The translations under genes were made by a program, and so were the position numbers. Below are positions 47,591-56,753 of a stretch of 64,000 nucleotides of DNA, piece after piece (the stretch's first letter is position 1; each line of letters starts with the position of its first letter). Location of the stretch: NCBI GenBank assembly GCA_033765235.1, contig JANRIG010000023.1, positions 186,001 through 250,000 on the forward strand, given 5' to 3'. The notes beneath the pieces are model-generated. The model made no database searches. It had not been told where the DNA came from and saw only the letters and a program-made list of their open reading frames with translations. The DNA is from JANRIG01 sp033765235. Its GTDB lineage: Bacteria; Bacteroidota; Bacteroidia; Cytophagales; UBA9547.

Positions 47591-48668
47591 ATGAACGCAG
47601 ACCAATTGAGAGAGGTAAAGGGCCGTGTAGAGGCTTTGGGGAGGTATCTTTGACTATGATGTAAAGAAAGAAACCATTCAAGAACAAGAACGCATAACCA
47701 CTGCACCAGATTTTTGGGATGATACTGCTCATGCACAATTGGTGCTTAAGGGGATACAATCGCTCAAAGTATGGACAGATGCATACGAGCAAGTGCTCAA
47801 ATCATTAGCTGATTTTGAGGTGCTCTTTGAGTTTTATGAAGCCGGCGAAGCTAATGAAGATGAGGTACAAATGGAGTTTTCCAAAGTGCTCAAAATATTA
47901 GAAAATCTGGAGTATAAGCGTATGCTCAATGCCGAAGAAGACCACCTCAGTGCCATGATAGAGATAAACTCAGGAGCCGGGGGCACCGAAAGCCAAGACT
48001 GGGCAGAGATGCTCATGCGTATGTATATCATGTGGGGGCAAAAGCGTGGCTACACAGTGCGTGAAGTGGACTATCAGGCAGGAGACGGTGCCGGCATAAA
48101 GTCTGCTACTTTGGAAGTAGATGGTGAATTTGCTTACGGATACTTAAAATCTGAAATAGGCGTACACAGGTTGGTACGTATATCTCCTTTCGACTCCAAT
48201 GCCCGCAGACACACTTCTTTTGCATCTGTATTTGTATACCCCGAAGTGGACGATAGCATAAACATTGAAATAAACCCGGCAGATGTAGAGATGCAAACCT
48301 CAAGATCAGGAGGAGCAGGAGGGCAAAATGTGAATAAAGTGGAAACCAAAGTACAACTTACCCATAAACCTACAGGGATAGTGATTGTGTGCCAGGTAGA
48401 GCGCTCGCAACATGCCAATCGTGACAAAGCCATGCAAATGCTCAAGTCTAAACTATACCAAATGGAAATAGAAAAGCGCAATGAAGAAAAAGCCAAAATA
48501 GAAGGCACTAAGAAAAGAATAGAATGGGGCTCGCAGATACGAAGCTATGTCATGCACCCGTACAAGCTTGTAAAAGACAATCGTACAGATGTAGAAACCA
48601 GCGACGTGCAAGCAGTAATGGATGGTGATATTGATGAGTTTATTAAAGCATGGCTCATGCAAAATTGA
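47591..48668 (+). CDS. prfB: peptide chain release factor 2, expressed by a programmed +1 frameshift
   Basis: Translation starts at ATG 47591 (MNADQLREVKG ...) and meets TGA at 47651-47653 after 20 codons. The sequence TAT CTT TGA C is the standard prfB slip site; shifting by +1 at CTT continues DYDVKKETIQE... to the TAG/TGA end at 48668, giving 358 residues. The release-factor motifs are present: SPF (ISPFDSNARRHTSF) for stop recognition and GGQ (SGGAGGQNVNKVET). RF2 reads UGA and UAA. The 3' end faces the TsaC/YciO-type gene. Confidence 0.96.
47638..47654 (+). promoter_or_regulatory. prfB +1 recoding site
   Basis: An internal Shine-Dalgarno-like GGGGAGG (47638-47644) is followed by TAT, the slip codon CTT and TGA with C after it. 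This is the autoregulatory layout of RF2: low RF2 makes the ribosome pause at UGA and shift. Confidence 0.92.
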
Positions 48669-48681
48669 GTACATGCTATGT

Positions 48682-49305
48682 CTATCCTTCCCATTCACCT
48701 AAGCCTTTTCGTACCAGTATTATTTCATTTTCGGTGCAGTCAAGTATGGTGCTGGGCACATTACCTCCTATACCACCATTTATCACCATATCTACTTTGT
48801 GCATATACTCTTGGTGGATAATTTCAGGGTATGTAGTGTATTCTAACATTTCATCATCATCTTTTATAGAAGATGTGACCAATGGATGCCCTAAATGCTC
48901 CACTAATGCCATAGGTATAGCATGTGAAGGTATACGTATGCCTACATTTTTTTTCTTTATGCCCAATATTTTGGGCACTTCGCCGGATGCAGGTAAAATG
49001 AATGTATATGGGCCCGGCAAAGATTTTTTCATAATCTTAAAAATATGAGTGTCCATATGCCGTACGTATTGTGCTACTTGGCTCATTTCAGTACATATGA
49101 ATGACAAATTCATTTTGTCAATTTTTATATTTTTCAGTTTACATATCTGTGCTATAGCTTTGGGCTGATAAAGGCTGCATGACATGGCATATACAGTGTC
49201 TGTAGGTATGATCACTACAGCACCATTGTTTATTGCCTTTACTACCTCTGTTATTTTTCTAACCTCAGGATGAGTAGGATGTATCTCTATAAATTCAGCA
49301 GCCAC
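48682..49305 (-). CDS. TsaC/YciO/Sua5 family protein (threonylcarbamoyl-AMP synthase-like)
   Basis: The 207-residue protein has the YrdC-fold nucleotide region GAVVIIPTDTVYAMSC (about 28-43), SLPGPYTFILPAS (about 95-107) and VGIRIPSHAIPMAL. The KxRxxxKPL signature reads KLKNIKIDKMNLSFIC, closer to the YciO subgroup than to TsaC. It may make threonylcarbamoyl-AMP for tRNA t6A, or be a YciO paralogue of less certain role. Convergent with prfB. Confidence 0.8.
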   Translation of the reverse strand: MAAEFIEIHPTHPEVRKITEVVKAINNGAVVIIPTDTVYAMSCSLYQPKAIAQICKLKNIKIDKMNLSFICTEMSQVAQYVRHMDTHIFKIMKKSLPGPYTFILPASGEVPKILGIKKKNVGIRIPSHAIPMALVEHLGHPLVTSSIKDDDEMLEYTTYPEIIHQEYMHKVDMVINGGIGGNVPSTILDCTENEIILVRKGLGEWEG

Positions 49306-49334
49306 AAGGGCAAATATACGAATAGTAAAAATAA

Positions 49335-50105
49335 TTATCTCACCACTTCATTTATATACGCCAATGTTAAAGTGTGCATTTGCCCTACTATCCATGATTG
49401 GCGTTTATACATATATTTTGTAGGTTTATCAGCGCTGAATATCATAGGGTTGGGCAACGATGCTGCTATAAGAGCACACTCGCTCTCGGTCAATTGCTTG
49501 GCTTTTTTGTGAAATAATTTTTGAGCACACATTTCTACCCCAAATATCCGCTCGCCCATTTCTGCCACATTGAGGTATACTTCCATTATCCGCTTTTTAC
49601 CCCAAATATTTTCTATCAAAAATGTAAAATACACCTCAAGTACTTTTCTTACAAAGTTTTTGCCATCCCACAAAAATACATTTTTGGCTACCTGCTGACT
49701 TATAGTGCTGGCACCATGTTTGCGCTTTGCATGTCTGTTGTGCTCTATGGCTTTGGCTATAGATACTATATCAAACCCATTGTGGTGTGGAAACAGTTGG
49801 TCTTCTGAGGCCACTACCGCAAGAGGCATATATACACTCATTTTGTGTATAGGAATAAATTCATAGTGTATTCGGTGAGCATTGCCAAGATACAGTGCCT
49901 TCATTTTGCGCTTAGCCATAAGCAATGTAAAGGGAGGGTCAACATATTTATAGGTATATACTGCACTTACAGATAATACCATAAACACTATCGCTGCCAC
50001 CATTAAAGACTTTAGTATGAAAAAAATAAAATTTTTTACCTTCTTATCAATATTAGATGCTGATGATTTTGTATTTTTTTTGGGTGAGGCAGTCTTTCTT
50101 TTCAT
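49335..50105 (-). CDS. mtgA: monofunctional peptidoglycan glycosyltransferase (GT51)
   Basis: The start at 50105 (MKRKTASPKKNTKSS) is chosen because the ATG 20 codons upstream lies before the terminator of the neighbouring gene. The 256-residue protein has one N-terminal membrane helix (about 30-50) and the GT51 motifs VASEDQLFPHHNGFD (about 104-118; catalytic Glu), GASTISQQVAKNVFL (about 137-151) and KKRIMEVYLNVAE. It polymerises lipid II glycan chains in the periplasm without a transpeptidase domain. Confidence 0.93.
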   Translation of the reverse strand: MKRKTASPKKNTKSSASNIDKKVKNFIFFILKSLMVAAIVFMVLSVSAVYTYKYVDPPFTLLMAKRKMKALYLGNAHRIHYEFIPIHKMSVYMPLAVVASEDQLFPHHNGFDIVSIAKAIEHNRHAKRKHGASTISQQVAKNVFLWDGKNFVRKVLEVYFTFLIENIWGKKRIMEVYLNVAEMGERIFGVEMCAQKLFHKKAKQLTESECALIAASLPNPMIFSADKPTKYMYKRQSWIVGQMHTLTLAYINEVVR

Positions 50106-50110
50106 TGCGC

Positions 50111-50148
50111 AAAAATAAAAAAAGGCTTGGCACAATTGCCAAGCCTTT
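50111..50148 (-). terminator. intrinsic terminator of the lipoprotein gene
   Basis: A perfect 12-bp stem (50121-50132 with 50137-50148) and 4-base loop, followed on the minus strand by a T-rich tract (50120-50111), about 20 bases past the stop at 50170. Confidence 0.88.
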
Positions 50149-50169
50149 AAATATACAAATAGCAAATTA

Positions 50170-51660
50170 TTATTTTTGCTCGATGCTGCTACTACTTGAT
50201 GGACTTCTAAATATTGAAGGTAAATTATTATATACGCTATAATATATTCTCGAGGTTTTAAATCTATCTTTCACTTTTTCACGTTTGCCATCGCCATATA
50301 CAATATACCATACCGTTTCGTAGTATGTATAAGCACTATTCCCTGTTCCAAAGGTCACTTTTTCTCTTCTGCCAATAAGTTTACCAATCTTAGCACTTCC
50401 ATCTGCCTTGAATATTTCAACTACAAAATATGTGTCTGACAATGTAGTATCTTTATCATATTTGTTGAAAGACGCAGTATCTTTGAAAAACCCGTTTTCG
50501 TCTATAGAACTGCCATATTTTTCTATCACTTTGCTTATGTATCCTTTATAGTCTGTAGAAGAGTATATGGTAAATGGACCATAGGTATATGATTGGTTAT
50601 ATTTTTTTATCTTTTTGTAATTTTCTATTTGATTTTTATTTCTTATGCCTACAATAGTAGTACAATTTGCACTTTCGTCAATCATGTTTTCATATTCAGC
50701 ATAAAATTTTGCAGCATGCAATTTTTCGGTACCATCTAGCCATGTATATTCATAGCTATATGATGTGCTTGAGCGTTTGCCTGTATATGTATATTCGTAT
50801 TTACCTGCCAATTTTACTTTGCCTGTTGCAGATGCCCTCATACCATCAGCATATGATGAGGTAAATTCATAAGTCATTACTTCTACATTGTCTATTTTTA
50901 GAGAGGCTGTTATTTTGGTGGTTTCTTTTTCTTTATTTTCTCTTATTATTCCGTTGCTGCAATATTTTTCTATCACCTCTTGGGTTTCAAGTGCTGATAT
51001 TACATATTCGGCATTACTTGCTAGTATGCCTGTAGTAGTGGCACAATTGTTTGAACCAAAACCGCTAGAGTAGATTCCTTTAGTCGAAAACTTTATTACT
51101 ACTTTGCCACCACCTGTAGAGGTTTGTTTGTATGATATTTTATAGTATTTGCCGCCACAATAGTATGCATACTCCCCTTCAGACGACTTAGCATCATTAT
51201 ATCCTGAAATAGTTTCAATGTTTTGTTCCCACACCCCTTCAGCTTCGGTAAAAGAGGCAGGTATTTTTTTGCCAGATTTAGATGCGCCAAATAAAAAGTC
51301 AATATTACTAAAATGGTTTGCCACATCTTGTAGTAAATCACTATCGTTTTCGTCAAACCTAAAGGAACTGATACTTGGAGCCAAGGCAGATGGTATCCCT
51401 GCATTAGATGAAGAAGATAAGCTGTTTATTACATTAGTTATAGTAGTCACAGACGCAGAATATGAAGCATAACTTGCATCAAATTTTTTAGTAGACTCTG
51501 TAATTTCAGTTTGAGCCTCAGATGCATTAAGTTCTTTGGCATTAGTGGGCTTCACTACCTCCTCAGGTGCTGTGGTAGGGGTGGGGTCATCTTTTTTACA
51601 AGAGAAAATAAATGCAACCATAATGGTAATGGCCACAAGTTTTAGAAATGTTTTTTTCAT
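50170..51660 (-). CDS. large hypothetical lipoprotein
   Basis: The 496-residue protein begins with a lipoprotein signal (VAITIMVAFIFSC at about 8-20, then KKDDPTPT), the typical start of Bacteroidetes outer-membrane lipoproteins. The KKDD residues after the Cys resemble the lipoprotein export signal for surface display described for this phylum. The remainder is beta-rich with many Tyr, Ser and Thr and no recognised domain. It is single, with its own terminator, next to mtgA but not translationally linked to it. Confidence 0.65.
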   Translation of the reverse strand: MKKTFLKLVAITIMVAFIFSCKKDDPTPTTAPEEVVKPTNAKELNASEAQTEITESTKKFDASYASYSASVTTITNVINSLSSSSNAGIPSALAPSISSFRFDENDSDLLQDVANHFSNIDFLFGASKSGKKIPASFTEAEGVWEQNIETISGYNDAKSSEGEYAYYCGGKYYKISYKQTSTGGGKVVIKFSTKGIYSSGFGSNNCATTTGILASNAEYVISALETQEVIEKYCSNGIIRENKEKETTKITASLKIDNVEVMTYEFTSSYADGMRASATGKVKLAGKYEYTYTGKRSSTSYSYEYTWLDGTEKLHAAKFYAEYENMIDESANCTTIVGIRNKNQIENYKKIKKYNQSYTYGPFTIYSSTDYKGYISKVIEKYGSSIDENGFFKDTASFNKYDKDTTLSDTYFVVEIFKADGSAKIGKLIGRREKVTFGTGNSAYTYYETVWYIVYGDGKREKVKDRFKTSRIYYSVYNNLPSIFRSPSSSSSIEQK

Positions 51661-51703
51661 AATAATTGAATAAAGTTAAGTATGTTTAATATTGCAAGTA
51701 TAA

Positions 51704-52057
51704 TTGATAAATTTGGAAGGGCAAAAGAATTTAAAACAAAGTTTTTATAATAATGTTTACGAAATTGTAAAATTAATTCCTCACGGTAGGGTCACCGCAT
51801 ATGGTGCCATAGCACAATATTTGGGTATAAAGTCAGGTGCACGGATGGTGGGCTGGGCTATGAATCACAGCTTTAACCAAGTATCAATACCGGCTCACAG
51901 GGTGGTAAACCGCATAGGGGTGCTTACCGGAAAAAGTCATTTTGGCGTAAACAATGAAATGCAAAAACTTTTGGAGGCAGAGGGCATAGTAGTAATAGAT
52001 GACAAAATCAAAAATTTTGAAAAAGTATTTTGGAACCCCAATATAGCTTTGTTATAA
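51704..52057 (+). CDS. alkyltransferase-like protein (MGMT family)
   Basis: The 117-residue protein matches the DNA-binding C-terminal domain of O6-methylguanine methyltransferase: IPHGRVTAYGAIAQYLG (about 25-41) and a PAHRVVNRIG segment (about 66-75). The PCHRV active-site Cys is Ala here, so it cannot accept a methyl group. Such proteins bind O6-alkylguanine and hand it to nucleotide excision repair. The start is a TTG (51704 or 51713); no ATG is available. Confidence 0.85.
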   Translation: MINLEGQKNLKQSFYNNVYEIVKLIPHGRVTAYGAIAQYLGIKSGARMVGWAMNHSFNQVSIPAHRVVNRIGVLTGKSHFGVNNEMQKLLEAEGIVVIDDKIKNFEKVFWNPNIALL

Positions 52058-52069
52058 ATCTTTTTTACA

Positions 52070-52077
52070 TACATTTG
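52070..52077 (+). promoter_or_regulatory. -7 element (TACATTTG) for the mpl-type gene
   Basis: TACATTTG matches TAnnTTTG, 23 bases before the ATG at 52101. Confidence 0.4.
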
Positions 52078-52100
52078 CAGCTAATCATAAATATTGACAA

Positions 52101-53474
52101 ATGATGCCAGCCATACATTTCATAGCCATTGGGGGTAGTGCAATGCACAACTTAGCTTTAGCACTGCATGATATGGACATTAAAGTCACCGGCTCCGACG
52201 ATGAAATATTTGAACCATCCTATACAAGGCTCAAAAATGCCGGGCTATTACCTATGCAAATGGGCTGGTATCCGGATCAAAACATTCATGAAGGGCTAAA
52301 TGCTGTTATTTTAGGAATGCATGCACGGGCTGATAATCCTGAGCTTGCCAGAGCAAAGCAACTAGGTATCAAAATTTATTCATATCCGGAATACATTTAT
52401 GAGCATAGCAAAAACAAGCAGAGGGTAGTGATAGCAGGCAGCCATGGCAAAACTACGGTCACAGCCATGATTATGCATGTGCTCAAGTATTGTAACAAAA
52501 AGTTTGACTATTTGGTAGGGTCAAAACTTGATGGCTTTGATACCATGGTGAAGCTAAGCAACGCACCTGTTATCATCATTGAGGGAGATGAATATTTGGC
52601 ATCTGCAGAGGCAAAAGTGCCCAAGTTTTTGCTATATCATGCGCATTTGCTGGTTGTCACAGGCATATCTTGGGACCATATCAATGTATTTCCTACGTTT
52701 GATGAGTATAAAAAGCAATTTGAACTGCTCATACATGCTATACCCAAAGCAGGATGCCTCATATATAATAATGATGACAAAGTGCTAAACAGTATATGCA
52801 AACCCATTAAACGAGAAGATTTATTAAAAATAGAATATACCGAACACAAAAGCCGCATAAAAGAGGGCATAACCTACCTCTCTGTAGGCGACGAAAGATA
52901 TGAGATGAAAATATTTGGCGAGCATAACATGTACAATGTATCTGCCGCTAAAGAAACATGCCTCAAGCTGGGAGTATCAGAGCAAGAATATTACAAAGCC
53001 ATTGTAAGTTTTAAAGGTGCAGCAAACAGGCTTGAACTTATTGCCAAAGCCTATGATACACTAATATATAAAGATTTTGCACATGCACCATCAAAACTTG
53101 AAGCTACTACCAAGGCAGTAGCCAAACAATATCCTAAGAAAAAACTTATTGCTTGTCTGGAGTTGCATACATACAGCAGCCTCAACAAAGCATTTCTCAA
53201 CCAATATCGCGATACTTTTGATGTGCCTGACCAAGCCATCATTTATTACAATCCGCACACCATAAAACATAAAAACCTGCCCGAAATTACAGAAGACGAT
53301 ATAAAAAAAGGATTTAACAAACAAAGAGTAACCATATTCAACGATAGCAAACGATTAATGTCCTTTCTCAAAGGCTTAGACCTGTCGCACAGTGTATTGC
53401 TATTTATGACATCGGGCAACTTCGACGGGGTAGACCTTGCCGAATTTGCAAAAGAACTATTGCGTGAAAATTAA
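52101..53474 (+). CDS. mpl: UDP-N-acetylmuramate:tripeptide ligase (Mpl type)
   Basis: The 457-residue Mur ligase has IHFIAIGGSAMHNLALAL (about 4-21), the ATP-binding VIAGSHGKTTVTAMI (about 111-125), SWDHINVFPTFDEYKKQ (about 193-209) and the C-terminal domain with IYKDFAHAPSKLEAT, whose FAHxP form is Mpl-like. It reattaches recycled L-Ala-gamma-D-Glu-mDAP tripeptide to UDP-MurNAc in the cytoplasm. MurC is the alternative, but the HMDIKV/GSDD N-terminus and the short central region favour Mpl. Confidence 0.85.
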   Translation: MMPAIHFIAIGGSAMHNLALALHDMDIKVTGSDDEIFEPSYTRLKNAGLLPMQMGWYPDQNIHEGLNAVILGMHARADNPELARAKQLGIKIYSYPEYIYEHSKNKQRVVIAGSHGKTTVTAMIMHVLKYCNKKFDYLVGSKLDGFDTMVKLSNAPVIIIEGDEYLASAEAKVPKFLLYHAHLLVVTGISWDHINVFPTFDEYKKQFELLIHAIPKAGCLIYNNDDKVLNSICKPIKREDLLKIEYTEHKSRIKEGITYLSVGDERYEMKIFGEHNMYNVSAAKETCLKLGVSEQEYYKAIVSFKGAANRLELIAKAYDTLIYKDFAHAPSKLEATTKAVAKQYPKKKLIACLELHTYSSLNKAFLNQYRDTFDVPDQAIIYYNPHTIKHKNLPEITEDDIKKGFNKQRVTIFNDSKRLMSFLKGLDLSHSVLLFMTSGNFDGVDLAEFAKELLREN

Positions 53475-53506
53475 ATACACATCATAATAACCACATAACC
53501 ACCAAA

Positions 53507-54313
53507 ATGAAACTTCAATTAAGAAAACCACTCGTATGTTTTGACCTTGAAACTACAGGTCTTAACCAAACCACTGATAGAATAGTGGAACTTTGTTTTA
53601 TAAAAATAACGCCTCACGGCGAAAAATCAGTGCTTACACAAAGGCTTAATCCCGGAATAGCCATATCTGATGAGTCATACAGAATACATGGAATAAGCAA
53701 CGAAGATGTGATAAACTGCCCTACATTTCACGAAGTGGCCAAAAAGTTGGCAGATTTTCTAGAAGGATGCGACTTATGCGGGTTCAATATGCTCAAATTT
53801 GACCTGCCTGTACTGGTAGAAGAATTTTTAAGAGCCAACATAGATTTTAAAGTAAATAATAAAAATCTGGTAGATGTACAAAAAATATATCACCTTATGG
53901 AGCCCCGAAACCTAAGAGCTGCCTACAAATATTATTGCGATAAAAACCTTGACAATGCACATAGCGCAGAAGCCGATACCACTGCTACACTTGAAGTACT
54001 GGAGCAACAGATAGTAAAATATCAAAATACTACCATAAAAAACGACAAAGGAGAAGACTACCTTCCAATAGTAAACGATATGACAAGTTTATCAAAACTT
54101 ACTTTGACCAACTTTGTAGATCTTGCAGGCAGGTTTGTATATAATGACAAGGGCGAAGAAACCATCAATTTTGGCAAGCATAAAGACCGCACTATCAGTT
54201 GGGTACTTAAAACAGAGCCCCAATATTATGACTGGTTTATGAAAGCAGAATTTCCTTTGGAGTCAAAGCGCAAGTTTACTGAAATAAAAATCAGAGAAAT
54301 GCAAAAAAAATGA
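53507..54313 (+). CDS. DEDDh 3'-5' exonuclease (DnaQ/epsilon-like)
   Basis: The 268-residue protein has exo I CFDLETTGLNQTTDRIVELC (about 11-30; DxE), exo II GFNMLKFDLPVL (about 90-101) and exo III AHSAEADTTATLEVL (about 146-160; HxxxxD). The C-terminal part holds FGKHKDRTISWVLKTEPQYY (about 227-246), as in short DUF3820-type modules. It would trim 3' ends of DNA or RNA, perhaps as a proofreader. It follows the mpl-type gene by 32 bases. Confidence 0.85.
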   Translation: MKLQLRKPLVCFDLETTGLNQTTDRIVELCFIKITPHGEKSVLTQRLNPGIAISDESYRIHGISNEDVINCPTFHEVAKKLADFLEGCDLCGFNMLKFDLPVLVEEFLRANIDFKVNNKNLVDVQKIYHLMEPRNLRAAYKYYCDKNLDNAHSAEADTTATLEVLEQQIVKYQNTTIKNDKGEDYLPIVNDMTSLSKLTLTNFVDLAGRFVYNDKGEETINFGKHKDRTISWVLKTEPQYYDWFMKAEFPLESKRKFTEIKIREMQKK

Positions 54314-54364
54314 TACCTATTGCAATTTTAGATTTTATATTTACATCGTAAATATGAATATGAT

Positions 54365-54766
54365 ATGCCAGAGGTAAATAATGTGATGATAGTAGATGAC
54401 AATGACACAGATCTACTCATTGCCAGAATAATAATCGAAAAAACAGGCTTCAAAGGAGGTATTGTAACCAAAAACTCAGGAAGAGGAGCCTTGGAATATT
54501 TGCAAAATATTGTAAATGACCCTGCTTCTTGGCCTCAACTTATTTTTTTGGACATCAATATGCCTGTGGTAAATGGCTTTGTGTTTCTCTACGAATTTGA
54601 GCAACTGCCCAAAGAATTGACATCAAACACCAAAATAGCCGTGCTCACCAGTAGTGATAATAAAATGGATATGGAAAAGTTTTTTAACAGCGAATTCATA
54701 GTAGAGTTTGTGCCTAAGCCTATCACTATGGATAGCTTCAAAGAGGTAATAAATAAACTACAATAG
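54365..54766 (+). CDS. single-domain response regulator
   Basis: The 133-residue receiver has the acidic pair VDDNDTD (about 10-16), the phosphoacceptor Asp in IFLDINMPVVNGF (about 59-71), the switch Thr/Ser in VLTSSDN (about 93-99) and the Lys in VPKPI (about 118-122). There is no output domain and no kinase nearby, so it may act by protein contact with an unlinked kinase. Its stop TAG overlaps the GTG start of ribH. Confidence 0.9.
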   Translation: MPEVNNVMIVDDNDTDLLIARIIIEKTGFKGGIVTKNSGRGALEYLQNIVNDPASWPQLIFLDINMPVVNGFVFLYEFEQLPKELTSNTKIAVLTSSDNKMDMEKFFNSEFIVEFVPKPITMDSFKEVINKLQ

Positions 54767-55260
54767 TGTCTACCTTATTGCACAAATTTACACCAAGCCA
54801 AAAGTTGGATAATGTAAAGTTAGGATTTTTAGAGCACATCAGCATTGTAGTATCAGACTGGAATAGTGATATCACCCACAAACTTTTGGAAGGTGCCGTG
54901 AGTACACTAAAAAATTACGGAGTTAGAGAAACACAAATAAAAATCAAGCATGTCCCCGGTAGTTTTGAACTGATTTATGGTGCCAGGCAAGTTATTATTA
55001 ACAATATATTTGGCAAAGGTGTTATAGTCTTAGGTTGTGTGATAAGAGGAGAAACTCCTCACTTTGACTATATATGCCAAGGGGTGACATATGGCATAGC
55101 ACAACTAAACGCCATATCTACCGCACAGCCCATCATATTAGGGGTGCTCACCACAGATACTCTGGAGCAGGCTATAGATAGGGCAGGAGGCAAATATGGC
55201 AATAAGGGTGAGGAAGCAGCACTTACACTTATTAATATGATGCATGCTTTCAATAGTTAG
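54766..55260 (+). CDS. ribH: 6,7-dimethyl-8-ribityllumazine synthase
   Basis: The GTG start at 54766 overlaps the response regulator's TAG by one base. The 164-residue protein has the lumazine synthase signature VPGSFELIYGARQV (about 63-76), LGCVIRGETPHFDYICQGVT (about 91-110) with the catalytic His in PHFD, and GGKYGNKGEEAALT near the end. It makes the riboflavin precursor as an icosahedral or pentameric assembly. No other rib gene is in the window. Confidence 0.93.
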   Translation: MSTLLHKFTPSQKLDNVKLGFLEHISIVVSDWNSDITHKLLEGAVSTLKNYGVRETQIKIKHVPGSFELIYGARQVIINNIFGKGVIVLGCVIRGETPHFDYICQGVTYGIAQLNAISTAQPIILGVLTTDTLEQAIDRAGGKYGNKGEEAALTLINMMHAFNS

Positions 55261-55375
55261 AGGTTATAATAATATAAAAATGACTTATGCTGCTATAAAA
55301 CAAAATATCAGCCATAAATTATTGATTGTGGCAATTTTATAATTTTTTTTACTACACAGTTATATAATAATACTT

Positions 55376-55449
55376 AAAGTAAAATAAAAAAATTCACTAT
55401 TTTACTTTGGAGTATATAAAGTAAAATAAAAAAGAATTAATTTTACTTT
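55376..55449 (+). promoter_or_regulatory. four phased operator-like boxes over the fic promoter
   Basis: The box AAAGTAAAATA occurs at 55376-55386 and 55418-55428; its exact reverse complement TATTTTACTTT is at 55398-55408, and AATTTTACTTT (one mismatch) is at 55439-55449. Starts are 22, 20 and 21 bases apart, about two helical turns, with alternating orientation. The last box overlaps a -7 element TACTTTTG (55444-55451), 6 bases before the ATG of the Fic gene, so a bound protein would block it. Confidence 0.7.
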
Positions 55450-55457
55450 TGTAAAAA

Positions 55458-56597
55458 ATGATACTGATAGAAAAATACCATGCCGGTGAAATAAGACAAG
55501 GAGCGGGATATAAATATTTTATGCCGAATCATATCAACAGTGAGTGGGCATGGAGTACCGTACAAATAAATAAGTTAATTGAGAACGCATCTTTTCAATT
55601 GGGTCAATTAAATTCTTATTCCAAACTTGTACCTAATTTAGACTTATTTTTACATTTGCATATAACAAAAGAAGCCGTAGTATCTAGCAAAATAGAAGGC
55701 ACTCAAACGCATTTTGACGAAGCATTTCTGCAAAAAGAAAATGTTAACCCTGAGCGCAAAGATGATTGGCAAGAAGTACAAAACTATACCCAAGCACTTA
55801 ACGATGCAATAATCAACCTTGATATATTACCCTTATCATCAAGATTAATTTTGAAAGCTCACTATATTTTGATGCAAGGTGTAAGAGGGGAAAAAATGAC
55901 GCCGGGAGAATATAGACGCAGCCAAAACTGGATTGGCGGGCAAACTCTTGCAGATGCAGTGTTTATACCACCACACCATGAACACCTCAGTGAATTGATG
56001 GGAGATTTAGAAAATTTTATTCATAATGATAATTTAGAAATACCTATGCTTGTAAAGGCTGCCATTTTACATTATCAGTTTGAAACAATTCACCCATTTT
56101 TAGATGGCAATGGTAGAATTGGGCGCTTGCTGATAACATTATTTTTGATTGAAAAAAAAGTTTTAGCCAAGCCACTACTGTATCTATCAAGCTATTTTGA
56201 AAAAGATAAAAACTTATATTACGAGAATTTGACAAGGGTGAGAACTAACAATGATATATTGCTATGGATTAAATATTTTTTGGTAGGTATAGCTCAAACA
56301 GCACAACAAGCTGTGGAAACATTAAGTAGAATTATCATATTAAAAGAAGCAACTGAAAATACCATACAACATGAATTTGGCAAAAGGATAAAAACGGGCT
56401 TATTATTACACAATTATTTATTAAAACAACCTTTGGTAACCATAAAAGACGTGCAGATGCTATGCAAATTAAGTCCAAAAGCAGCGGGCGATTTAGTAGC
56501 TCTTTTTGAGGATAGAAAACTATTAAAAGAATATACAGGGCTGTTTAGAAATCGTATTTTTATGTATGAGCCTTATTTGAATATATTCAATGACTGA
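55458..56597 (+). CDS. Fic family protein (class II, with N-terminal inhibitory motif)
   Basis: The 379-residue protein has the Fic motif HPFLDGNGRIGRLLI (about 212-226) with the catalytic His, intact for AMP or other NMP transfer. The N-terminal region contains SSKIEG (about 76-81), matching the inhibitory motif (S/T)xxxE(G/N), so activity is self-limited. The C-terminal part (about 300-379; VTIKDVQMLCKLSPKAAG) reads as a winged-helix DNA-binding domain. That domain fits autoregulation through the four boxes upstream. There is no separate antitoxin gene. Confidence 0.9.
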   Translation: MILIEKYHAGEIRQGAGYKYFMPNHINSEWAWSTVQINKLIENASFQLGQLNSYSKLVPNLDLFLHLHITKEAVVSSKIEGTQTHFDEAFLQKENVNPERKDDWQEVQNYTQALNDAIINLDILPLSSRLILKAHYILMQGVRGEKMTPGEYRRSQNWIGGQTLADAVFIPPHHEHLSELMGDLENFIHNDNLEIPMLVKAAILHYQFETIHPFLDGNGRIGRLLITLFLIEKKVLAKPLLYLSSYFEKDKNLYYENLTRVRTNNDILLWIKYFLVGIAQTAQQAVETLSRIIILKEATENTIQHEFGKRIKTGLLLHNYLLKQPLVTIKDVQMLCKLSPKAAGDLVALFEDRKLLKEYTGLFRNRIFMYEPYLNIFND

Positions 56598-56753
56598 AAA
56601 TAGCCTGTTCACTAACCCATACAGTGGACTAAATTATTGGCAAAAGACCCCATTTGCAAAAAAAGAGTTGTACATGAAAATGAGTAATATTTAGACTACT
56701 AATACAAGCCGTATATGGTGGATAAGTACTTTATCTCCAACTCAATACCATCT

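Noticed and set aside
55260..55375. Possible riboswitch or leader between ribH and the Fic gene
   Set aside because: No conserved FMN-riboswitch elements are visible and ribH is upstream, not downstream, of the stretch.
56590..56694. 34-codon plus-strand frame overlapping the end of the Fic gene
   Set aside because: Short, no recognised sequence and no homologue known to me; chance overlap is more likely.
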